NCBI RefSeq assembly: GCF_050947875.1 | Contig: NC_134573.1 | Location: 50,332,115 to 50,396,114 of the forward strand | Direction of reading: 5' to 3' | Length of the DNA stretch: 64,000 nt | Source of the DNA: Dermacentor variabilis | Lineage: Eukaryota > Arthropoda > Arachnida > Ixodida > Ixodidae | Shown here: one piece after another, positions 54,730 through 64,000 of the stretch | Layout of the letters: every line of letters begins with the position of its first letter | Position numbering within the stretch: position 1 is the first letter of the stretch | Translations under genes and position numbers: made by a program | The notes under the pieces: model-generated | Told to the model about the DNA's origin: nothing | What the model saw: only the letters and a program-made list of their open reading frames with translations | The model's database searches: none

Positions 54730-55718
54730 ACGAGCTTTTGAGAGAGAATCTCAATTGTGACAAAGTTCGGGCCTGACACCACTGAGCTTGCTATAAGTTG
54801 ATATAAGTAGCTCATATTCGAAAATGTTTGCCTCTATATGCATATCCTTTTTATTCGTATTTGAGAATGCCCGACTGGATTTGCCATTCTTTAAGGCATT
54901 TTATTTGCTGTACATTTTACTAACCCTTCCCTTCTATACTCTTTTTGAATGGCATAAACAGTACTCCTTAGCATTCAAATTGGATTAAGTCTTTTTTTAA
55001 AACTTTTTTCATCTGCTTACTAAAGAGAGACAGCATCGGGCGATATGGTTTCAGCCCGTCTTGACATAAAACATAGTTCTGCATCACTCAGGGAAAACCT
55101 GGAAATCTCAGGGAATTTGGATATGTCAATTTAGTGGACGCCCTGGTGGTCGTTCACTCACTTATTTCAAGTGCATCTGTCTTTCGGGCTAGTTGGAGAT
55201 AAATCGCTCATGTAGAAATCAAGAACACTGACGCACTGAAGCAGATATGACAACGCCGTCATGTTTGAGTCAGTGTGTCCTTATACTTGAGCAGTGCAAA
55301 AATGAATCTGTTTGCAACGTGTGCCCCATGTGCAGTGCATAGCAGGACCTGCATCATGCAAGACCTATGCATGTAGCAGCGTATACCATAATTGCTTTGA
55401 TGCATGCTTCAGAAGCAGCAAGTACTGAGTCAGTGAAACTGTAATTGATTTTTTATCTAATTTTTTGTTTATGGAAAGTGTAGATGGTGCGAGTGCATTG
55501 TGTGAGTGCAGTCGGTAAGCTTAAACTGCTGGAATCCGTTCAGCTTCTACTAAAATGTTTCTTGCTGCGATACTATAAATTGTAGTCGGGACAAAGATCT
55601 ACTCAAAACCAAGTTAATGCATCTGCACATAATGTGTTTGATTAACAAATTAACACTTCCACAGCAACAATGTGCTGATGCACAGCATATGTTCTTGCAA
55701 TAAATACATTCCGTAAAG
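54730..55718. other. Right part of the CAGGG element and unassigned DNA
   Basis: CTCAGGGAA motifs at 55085-55115 and the right end at 55145. Beyond it nothing recognised up to the next LINE. Confidence 0.4.
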
Positions 55719-56600
55719 GTGAACGACTGGACCTACAATAACAAACTTTGTAGTAGCACTGCAAAAAGTGCTGCCATGAGTATCAGCCACAACAAAACTG
55801 CTGCACGTCCAACCTACCTCCTTGGAGGCATCTCTATAAATACGGTTCGGGCCCTACCCATTCTGGGTGCAACATTCAGCTCTTCTCTCAACTTCTCCGC
55901 AGGTCACCAGCACTGTATCGAAGCCTCGGCCCATTCTTGGGTTTGTGTCCCGTGTCTCCCTTCCCTGATGACGTAAGGTTTTCCGAGCACTCTACGCTTC
56001 TATCATTCTGTCACAACTTGAGTATTGCTCATCAGTATAGTTCCCGTACCAAACTCGCGACGCTAACAAATTTAAGCTTGTTCAGTGCTGGACAACACAC
56101 CCTCTACTCCCGTCTTTTCGGTTGTCACAAGCTCATGCCAGCCTATGAGGATTGCCTCAAACCCTTCAAGTAGCACACCCTGCAATACCAGCGCAACATT
56201 GCACTAGTCTATACTGCAGGATGCTTGATGGCTCTCTGAACAGCACTAATCTTTCTTCAGTTTGTCTAAACAAGTGGTCAGCACAGCCCGAGCCCTCATC
56301 GTGCCTCTGTGGCCCGACACCCCAACTCCATGATTATATCTGGCATAGAGTTTTCTCTTCACCCCCTTTGGCCATTTGGATTCTCCTTCCTTGGAACCAG
56401 ACGGAATCGGCACTCCTGTGTGTTGTGCGCCCGTCGAATGTGTGCGTGTGTGCCGTGCTGTGTGATTGAGCAAGTGTGTGCGTGTGTGTGCACATGGAGG
56501 AGAAGGAGGTGTCTTCTGCATCCTGCAAATTCCTGCTCTAAATGGCTGGTTATCAGATGCTCTAACATACAGGCATCAGCCTTTTTTTTAGTCTAGAGTG
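55719..56600 (+). pseudogene. LINE RT C-terminal remnant
   Basis: A frame at 55719-55976 reads NNKLCSSTAKSAAMSISHNK, TYLLGGISINTVRALPILGA and FSSSLNFSAGHQHCIEASAH; the YLGxxF-x-x-x-L-x-W/F-x-x-H part of the RT thumb is evident. Later parts are in changing frames (about 56150-56360, QPEPSSCLCGPTPQLHDYI). It ends near 56600 and is followed by a (tta)n run. Confidence 0.55.
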
Positions 56601-56612
56601 CCAAATTACCAT

Positions 56613-56650
56613 TAAGGTTATTATTATTATTATTATTATTAATATTATTA
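56613..56650. repeat. (tta)n microsatellite
   Basis: About ten tta/att units, slightly imperfect (attaatattatt). Confidence 0.85.
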
Positions 56651-58700
56651 GGATCACCACTACGACCACATTGATTGTGTTGAAGCCAGCGTGACGCATA
56701 ATTCAAAATATTTCTGGAGCTTCATGTGCTGTCACTCTTCTAAAGACAGTGCCAAAGATGTACATCTTCTTCATGAAAAGAGTGGTGTTGTCTCGAACGC
56801 TGCTGATGCCTTTTCAGAACATTTATGTTTGTATATGGTGTGAAAGATGACTCAAGTAACCTTCCTTCTCAATCTTGCACAGTGTGTACGCTATCAGTCA
56901 ATGAAAACCTTGTTCTCAAGTGTATGAAGTGCCTTAAACTTTCCCTTTCTTGTGGTGCTGATGGTATTTCTTCCGCAGAGCTTAACACTTTGAGACACTG
57001 TCTATACAATTGTGCACAGCAGGAGAGTGCATCAATAGCAAAAGCACCGATGAAAGTAATGGTATTTAAAATGTATTTCATGCATCTTGAAACACTCATA
57101 ATTGAAACTGTGCTGCAATGTTGAATAACGTGCAGAATGTTTTAGCAAAATGAGTGGGAAGGTAGACGGCATGCTGTTTTTACTGTGTCAGTATGTTGTA
57201 TGTAGCGGGTTCACTTCTTTCATTGTTCTTTACAATGTCATGTTCCAGGCCTAATTTTCAAGTGGCTGGATAAGTGCTTTTCAAGCTTTTCAAAACATGA
57301 AATAGTACATGTTCTCATATTTTGTGTTCCTGTAGTGAGCTTTCGCATGGAGTCGAAATTTTGTAAACTTGACAAAATTCGCTAAACAATTGAAAATTCT
57401 TAATATTTTCTGCAGCTGTACACTTTCTACGATTCTGAAGGTGCAAGAGATGTGGTGAAAGCAACTTTTCAATCAACGGGATAAAGTGGCATCTGAAAGG
57501 GTTAAGACGTGCGGAAGCATACTTGTTCCCCGTTCTCATAAACATCTTCAATAGTTCCCTAAATTCTAGTACCTTTTCTAGCACTCGGAAGGTAGCATGG
57601 ACATTGCCCATGCACAAATCAGGTGCTAGATGTGCACTTAGTAACTGCCGACCTATATCTATCCTCTGAAGTGCTGCAAAAGTGTTTGAATCGATATTGG
57701 ATTCCTTGCTTTCTGTTAGTGCTAAGAGCATTTTAATAAATGAACAGCATGACTTTGTGTGCCGACAACTTAAAACTATTTGAGACTGTCAACAGTGTTC
57801 ACCACTGCATCGACTTCCAAAAAGAAATTTTTTCACTCTCAAACTGGTGCTGCAACAATAAGTACTCTTAAATGCTTCCACTACTATGGCATTAAGTTAT
57901 ATGCAGAAAACGCACCTTGTGAAATTTTGATACACCCTACGTGATGCTCCACTCCTTATAGTCGATGAAATGAAAGATCTTGGTGTGTACTTCGACAAAA
58001 TACTAAGCTTCTCTTCACATAGATAATTACACAACAAGCCCTTTACGCTCTTAGAATTGCATGCCATATATTGCATGATTTTCATTCGCTTATTGTGTTT
58101 CTGAAATTCTGCTGTATGCCACCAACTACTAGAGTATGCCTCTGTAGGAGGGGGTGCAACGCGCAAGTCTAATTCTGATCTCATTGAACGCATCCAGAAT
58201 AAATTGATATCTATCTTAAAACACCACTTTTGCCATTCTGGCGACCACAGTTGAGCCTTCTCAAATATACTTCAACTCGCACCTCTAGATTCAAGACTTA
58301 ATTAATCACACCTTTTGTTCCTGTATAAGGTGGTCCATAACATTATACATTCCCTAAAGCTTCATCATAAAGCTTCATGCATTTATTCGTGCCGCAACAG
58401 TATACCAGGTAGCATTCCACATTCGTTGCCTGGCCTTGTTGCAAGATTGTGCTGTGTAAGACTCGACTCCAAAACATACTTCAGAGTTCATTTCCTGTGT
58501 TTTGTGTATCTGTAGATAATCACGTAGGGTTAACTCCCTTTTACTTTTTCTCGTTTCCTTTTTTCCTTATTTGTTTCTCTATCTTGCATTTTTTTTGTCT
58601 ACGACATTCATGTTTTCTGTACATTTTGTCTCACATAGCGCTCGTTAAGTACACCAGTACAAAGGCTCTCTAGCTGTTCCTGGGAACTACAATAAACATT
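56651..58700 (+). pseudogene. LINE RT remnant with internal deletions
   Basis: In changing plus-strand frames: KYFWSFMC and NAADAFSEHFMF (pre-RT), CGADGISSAEL, LPMHKSGARCALSNCRPISI, AAKVFESILDSLL, KDLGVYFDKILSFSSHR and, near 58180-58230, SDLIERIQNKLISILKH. The catalytic YADD block is missing. The end has aataaacatttgaaggattg at about 58690. It is in the same broad group as the LINE at 29.9-39.8 kb. Confidence 0.6.
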
Positions 58701-59530
58701 TGAAGGATTGATTATTATCGTAGTATAAAATAGTGCTTTTTAAGCATGTACTAGTATACTATTTCAGTGCAGTAGCTTTTGTGCAAATAAAAAAAGGGCA
58801 TGAATAATATGCTATGTGCCTGATCATATGCATTGTTATTAATTTCTTCTGAGTTTGAATAATGGCTGGCTACTGTATCCAGTGTTGTGCAATAAAATAA
58901 TATGCTACAGCAATTATTGTGTGCCTCGCAGAACAAATTGAATATATCTTTCTCAGTCAAAACTTCATAGCAGACTGAAAAACAAACTGCGATTTTTTTT
59001 TGTGCTGACGAAGTGTATAAATTATGAAAATAACCTGTTTATATATTTCTTATACTATACAAATGAGCTGCTCCCATACATTCGAATAAGTGCTTCAATA
59101 GTACGACTTGGCAAAGGGCAACGAAAGACCCCTATTAAAACCCTCCAATTCTCAAGCTTGTATTATCTGACGGTATGCCATTTCATTAATGTAAAGAAAG
59201 ACAAACTTGACATGTGGAAACCAGTTACAATAGAAAATGGCCCTTACACTGTGAAAATGTTTTGTAGCAATACACTCAATGTGAAGGTCTCCGGATGCGG
59301 TGTTAATGCATCAAATCAAGCTAGAATAATAGAGGTGCTCCATGGGCTAGATTTTACAGAATCAAGAATCGGGGGGGGGGAGGGGGAGGGGAGACAAGCT
59401 ACGAATTGCATAAATCTTAGCTATTCTAGATTTTTTTTTTTGTGAGTGCTACAAGTGTTTCAATTCCTTGTTGCTGATTTTCAACCCACTTTTTCACGTT
59501 TATTTCATGCACCAACAAGCATTATTATAT
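58701..59530. other. AT-rich DNA with a G-rich tract
   Basis: A poly-G/GA tract at 59370-59393. An open frame at 59002-59445 has no domain. Nothing else. Confidence 0.4.
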
Positions 59531-59885
59531 TGACACGGATGCTTTATCTGTATCTGGTTACCGTATTTCACCGGCTAAAATATGTTAAACGTTATCGCTT
59601 CGTGCAGGATGCGCCTGAACGTATCGGAAGTTTCTCGAATGTTATCGATGGTTCTGTCTGTTGTCGACGAACCCTGTTAATCTGATTGCATACGCGACAC
59701 GAATTGTATACTAGTTTCAGGAAGGCGCGCGGGCACCAGCGAATAGGGTGCAACTTTCGACGACTGATGTATGCAAACCGATGCGCTTGACCCGCAGGTG
59801 AGATTTTCGACGATTGCCGACATTGCTCACCGGTATCGTTGTGATTGAGTCTGCACTATTTATTTACCGTCACTACTACGTGACA
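59531..59885 (+). repeat. Solo LTR of Gypsy family A, plus orientation
   Basis: Begins tgacacgga and ends ctacgtgaca. The core (gtgcaggatgcgcctgaacg, atcggaagtttctcgaatgt, ttcgacgactgatgtatgca) matches the inverse of the Gypsy A LTRs. Both flanks are ATAT (59527-59530 and 59886-59889), a perfect target duplication of the same length as Gypsy A's. It is more diverged than the solo LTR at 13189. Confidence 0.85.
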
Positions 59886-60234
59886 ATATTTCCAACACAG
59901 ATTTTTTCAGTGATACTTTGCACGCCTAATTCTTACATAGTTGGCTGTGTAATGAGCTACGAAAAAATGAAATGGTACAATAGTTTTTATATGATATGGC
60001 ATCGTCGTGCAGGTGTTTGCAAAGCGATCTTGCAGGCAGACGCGCGAGCGCTGATGTCGATATTTTGTGCACTATTTTTACTTCAAAAATAAAAACAAGC
60101 TGTTACGGCAGGCGTATATTCATTATTCAAAAGTGTTTTTTACATCTAAAAGCGCATAGAGATCACCAACTTGTTGTTTCAAGCTTAGTTTACAGCAGGC
60201 TGTTTTAGGCCGGGCTTTGACGGATGAAGACAAA
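59886..60234. other. No feature recognised
   Basis: Unassigned AT-rich sequence. Confidence 0.4.
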
Positions 60235-60400
60235 ATAGTCCAGCAACAGTGCTCCGCAGCCAAGGAGCGAGCTTCGGCGCGCGTCAGAGCTTCTGTCCAG
60301 TGGTTGCGTGTCCTCTTCCTCCGACCAACGCGAAGCGAAGCATTCGCTTGTCGGCGCGCGCCGAAGCTTGCCGACGCGTGCCAGTGGTTGGGGCATTACA
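60235..60400. repeat. CpG-rich repeat, inverse partner at 47556-47597
   Basis: 60361-60395 (ccgaagcttgccgacgcgtg and ccagtggttggggc) is the inverse of 47559-47595. A weaker match lies at about 48357-48420. The family is unknown; its CpG content is high. Confidence 0.6.
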
Positions 60401-61844
60401 CAACCGGAGCGCGCTTCGGTCGCGCCACTAGAAAGCCTTCTAGTTGGCTATACCTACAGCATGCGGCGCGTGACCACGATGTTATCGCACTTGGACTCGA
60501 CACCGAACATTACTGCGATGGTGGAAATTGGCTTGGAGTGTCCATATAAGTGCTATCACAACAAAACGAGGGTGTCAGTGCGGTTTATGTGAACGAATCT
60601 ATTTTTATGCTATCAATTGTGCTGGCATACCATGTATTTCCATGTGATTGTCACCACCAAACTTAACATGATGCAGAAAGTTCGAGAGGAGCCGTGCGAC
60701 TAGTATGCTCTCACTGATGAATTTGTCATTTGCGGACAGGTATTCATTCTTTAGTACAATGGGTGGCAGTGGCACAAGGAATTGTTACGGGTGGGACAAA
60801 CACCAAATCGTATTCTATGCCGTTCTTCTTCCTTCGGCGGTGCACGAGATTCTGAGTACTAGGCATTCTGTTCTCTTTCCGTCTTTCTCCTTTCTCATGT
60901 TAGCGCATGCACTCTGCTCGCACACACGCGCACACATGCACACACGTAAAACGAAACTGCAACTATCACTTCGCAGTGCTTCGAATCGAACATTGATTCC
61001 TTGTTGTGAAGCAGAATGAAAGCTGAGGTCTTTGTCTAGAAGGCGGGCAGCTCAAGTAATGCAGACGAAGATTGAGCAGTGACAACGGAATACTTCATGA
61101 CGTGCACAGAGAGAGAATTAGATTTTAAAATAATAATGAAGGAATAAGTGCTGCAGCTTAAAGTAGGCGCGCTGTAAAGGTTGGGTCCAAGTGCAAGAGC
61201 ATTAAACTGCCTGACTTGCTTGAGCTAATCGCCTTTGTTCGTTACCATCGAGAGGCGAATGCAATACTTTGATCGCGTTGAGATAAACAACATTTCTCTT
61301 ACAGGAGCCCTTCGCCAGTGCGCGCACACATCGCGGCGGAGCATATAGGGTCAGGCAGGACGCGTCGAAGCGCAAGTGTGGCAAGTTGGGGTACAAGATG
61401 GCCAGTGGTGGTTGCGAAGGTTCGGCGGTGGACGCACTTCACCGCGGGACATGTCTAGCCCCCATGGTGAACACGTCGTGGTCACAGCCGTGCGTGACGC
61501 ACTCTCGAGAGGTTGGCTGTCCGGGGTATGAGACTCCAGGTTGGTCATTTTCATATGCAAGGAGAAAGCCGCGATTATATAGATGGTGCCGTTCAAAAGA
61601 GGTACCTGCGTGAGCCAATTACGTGGCATCGCGAATGAAATCAAGATGCAGTGCGCAGAAATAAGGTAACTGTAACTCATTAGCAACTCCGTTGAGTTAA
61701 TGTCTACAAGGACAAAGTGGTGACGCCTTCACCGTATGAGGAGAGACCTTCGTCGGCGCGGGAAACGCAGAGGTATTTATGGCGTCAGTTGCTATATACA
61801 TAAAAAAAGTATCAGTTTCGCCCGAAAAGTGAAGCATCGATTTC
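60401..61844. other. No gene recognised
   Basis: Short open frames, a small cacaca patch near 60921-60945. Nothing that I can assign. Confidence 0.35.
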
Positions 61845-62040
61845 AATAGCAGATTGGTTGGACAGCTATACAAATTAAGGATAATAGCTTTATCGGCCAT
61901 ATAAACTTGAAAACATTTGCTTACTAACTGAATTAACAAGCATGGTGTCAGCGCGCACAAGCAAACATGAACACATCACACTCAATGAGCACCGAAAGTC
62001 GCTGTGAAAACACTGGTGTGAGGAAGCGCGGCAGCAGCAC
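61845..62040. repeat. Dispersed repeat, partner at 18560-18715
   Basis: See the block at 18560: shared words in the same order (acagctatacaaa, aaggata, tagctttatcg, aattaaca, ggtgtca, acacatc, cactcaat). This copy continues to the right with GC-rich DNA that has no partner in the window. Confidence 0.65.
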
Positions 62041-62859
62041 CCAGCAAAGTGACCGTGCGGTCTATTGCATCAACGCAAGTGCGTCGAGAACACAGCGCGC
62101 GCAAAAGTATGAGCTGTCTGCAGATCCCTTTTAAGACACAGCGCGTGCGACCATGCGAACTATGCCCATGTTGGCGGAGTCGAAGCCGCCCTCCATCCCT
62201 CCCTCCTGCGTTATTCCGTGTTCCTCCGTATATGGTGCTCGAGAGTGAGCTGGCGATCGTTAGTTGCTCTTTCACTCTGTGGACTCCGTACACATCGCCG
62301 ATGGCTGCGGGCCGGGCAGCGATATTACAATTGCTAGTAAGTACAGCAGCGTGCGGAACTTTCGGAGGCGCCGGACGTTTGTGCACATGTATAAGAGCAT
62401 ACGCGAGAGAAGATATAGGGGCTTTTGCTTCTTGAATATATGACTGCCTAGGCACTACGGGGGAGGAGTTTCTTAGTGCTCTGACGCGTTATATGCGTTT
62501 GTCCCGGCGTGCCGGTGGTGATCTCCAAGTTACTGTGGTAAGTCTGTAAAGCGACTAGCACAACGTCAAGTTCCATCTCGCGTATCAGGCAGAATGCTGC
62601 TATTTCCAAATAAATTTGCTAACTAGGTCACAGAGGTGATTGTGAAGGTGAAGTCAAGCGCTTACAGTTTGAGAATGTTAATGGTTGAGGAGATTCAAAG
62701 CCGCATCCTCAAATAATTTGCGCAGCTTGCATGACAATGTTGAAACTCAAGCCTGTGTCCTTTGGACTAATATTTCACAGTTTTGTATGGCTACTTTTAT
62801 AGAAGACGAAAGCCAAACTTCTCCAGGTTTAAGATTGGTTTTACGACAGCTATGAGAGA
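62041..62859. other. GC-rich then unassigned DNA
   Basis: GC-rich up to about 62360 with open frames on both strands that I do not recognise, then AT-richer sequence leading into a Gypsy fragment. Confidence 0.35.
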
Positions 62860-63840
62860 GCCAACTCCTTGGCGCACGCTTATGGTAGTGGTGATGAAGC
62901 CACCAGGAGCACTCCACACTTTTGTGGATTACACAAAAACTGAACCAGCAAGTTCTATGAGTATCATATCCAATTGCTGCAGTAGAGCATACCCTTCAGA
63001 TACTACGAGTCATAGCTTGGTGTATAAAAAATTGATGCCCAAATTCAGGGTTTTGGCAAATCCCTGAGAAATGACGGAAAGTTCTTGACCACCTTTACAG
63101 CACCATTCCGTTGGTTTCGCTTTAACTGCTCATGCGATTTGGTATCTGGCGTGCCCCAATCAAATACAATGGTATATGAATGATATTCATCCAGAACTTA
63201 TATGTGTTGCTTGTCATATGGTCGAGGTTATCAGTTGGTGCTCAACTAAACAGCAACACAACGAACTCTGCAGTACATTTGAGGGCACCCACTGTGCAAG
63301 AGCTGCCATCAACAAAGAGAAATGCAAGTTTGGCATCAAAGTAATATCCTACTTGGGGCATATCGTGAACGAAAACAAGCTCAAAGCTGTCACAGACATG
63401 CCAAGACCATCCTCCAGAACTACAGCTGCTAATGGGCATGACCACCTATCTAGGTTTATTCGCTCCTAACATGAGAAACACTACACCCATTGTCCAGCAT
63501 GCAGTTTTCAAAGCATGGTTTATCTGAAACCCACACAGGTTCAAGAATTCTCAATATGGACAGAAATACTTTCTTCAGATCCAGTGCTTGGCTGGTACTC
63601 CTCAAGATGAGAAACCAGCTGCTAATCACAGCTGATGCTTTGTGCTGTGGTCTAGTTGCTGTGCTCAGCCAAAAGCAAGACGATGGGCAACATGTTACTA
63701 GATACGCCTCAAGATATTTTGCAGAGACAGAATGCCTGGCTATGCCTAGATACAGAAAGAAGTGCTTTATTTCTGGCAAGCTTGAGATAAATTCTATAAA
63801 TGGGACAACAATTTGTTTCCCAAATCATAAAATGCATACA
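62860..63840 (+). pseudogene. Gypsy RT-RNase H remnant, plus strand
   Basis: A first part (62783-63067) reads REPTPWRTLMVVVMKPPGAL with HTFVDYTK, the start of RT. A second (63176-63469) has INKEKCKFGIKVISYLGHIV and VTDMPRPSSRT, the connection region. A third (63490-63843) has LITADALCCGLVAVLSQKQD and RYASRYFAETE, the RNase H start with the TADA Asp. The catalytic YxDD region is not readable. The style resembles Mag-type Gypsy. No LTR within the window. Confidence 0.75.
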
Positions 63841-64000
63841 TGATTGATACATTATGAGGCATAATGTAACTCTTAGGCAAAGGCTTTCCCTTAGCTGATA
63901 CACTGTCAAGTTCTCATGTGAAGGAGAATAACAGGCACCAGAAGGGCCTACCAAGATTGAAGGCTATGCATGCTGCCTCTCCCCACCTTCTTTACAAGAA

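Larger units (their letters stand above)
49232..55145. mobile_element. Large element with CAGGG inverted ends, host of SINE and RTE
   Basis: The left end is CAGGGTGTCTACCAACCGGG; the right end read on the minus strand is CAGGGCGTCCACTAA. Both are followed by repeated CTCAGGGAA motifs (49277-49360 and 55085-55115, the latter in plus orientation). CAGGG-type ends are known from hAT transposons, but the flanking 8 bases do not match, so the superfamily is unsure. Without the RTE and SINE about 2.5 kb remains. A short plus-strand tail (TVLADAEMQVSLIQTKINSL at about 50372-50440) could be a coding remnant. Confidence 0.5.

Noticed and set aside
59002..59445. 147-codon open frame
   Set aside because: AT-rich, contains homopolymer runs, no domain; most likely chance.
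1..64000. CRISPR array or bacterial contamination
   Set aside because: No regular short repeats with unique spacers, no operons, and the gene structure is spliced and transposon-rich as in an animal.

Overview
The window is eukaryotic, repeat-rich genomic DNA, most likely from a hard (ixodid) tick. The main pointers are a tRNA-headed SINE matching the tick Ruka type, RTE- and I-type LINEs with tick-like proteins, several Ty3/Gypsy families, Penelope-like and Mutator-like fragments, and spliced host exons with gt/ag borders and multi-kilobase introns. The exact genus cannot be fixed by eye.

Host gene: the only host gene I can name is the 3' third of DXO (Dom3Z/Rai1-family decapping exoribonuclease) on the + strand. 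Its exons are 2058-2193, 10123-10208 and 15050-15170, with matching splice phases, a stop codon and poly(A) signals near 15.3-15.6 kb. Upstream exons lie beyond the left edge. The two introns (7.9 and 4.8 kb) are filled with transposons: a Kolobok-like THAP element nested in a TA-flanked inverted-repeat element, an I-type LINE, an RTE fragment, a Penelope fragment and a solo LTR.

Region by region: 15.6-22 kb holds minus-strand LINE fragments and unassigned DNA. 22.1-23.5 kb is a Gypsy remnant (B), followed by a complete but dead Gypsy element (A, 23547-29455, 4-bp target duplication ATAC). 29.9-39.8 kb is a nest in which a CR1/Jockey-type LINE is split by Gypsy E, whose right LTR is split by the young Gypsy D (33184-38426). 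Gypsy D has identical 166-bp LTRs, a GCTC target duplication and open gag, pro and pol. 39.8-41.6 kb is a Mutator-like transposase pseudogene, 42-44.9 kb Gypsy C carrying a 160-bp MITE and an LTR-borne hairpin, and 45.5-46 kb a P/THAP9-like transposase end. 46.7-47.2 kb has a threefold 140-bp tandem repeat and 47.7-48.3 kb a GGGGCCCC-ended inverted-repeat element. 49.2-55.1 kb is bounded by CAGGG inverted ends and holds a Ruka SINE and a near full-length RTE LINE. 55.7-58.7 kb has two LINE remnants, 59.5-59.9 kb a solo LTR of family A with target duplication ATAT, and 62.9-63.8 kb a plus-strand Gypsy remnant.

How it fits together: one host gene tail sits beside a graveyard of many transposon families. 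Target-site duplications and interrupted reading frames give a clear relative order of insertion (LINE, then Gypsy E, then Gypsy D). Nearly all element genes are broken; Gypsy D is the only one that looks recently mobile. I saw no CRISPR array, prokaryotic operon, env-like gene or bona fide tRNA gene.
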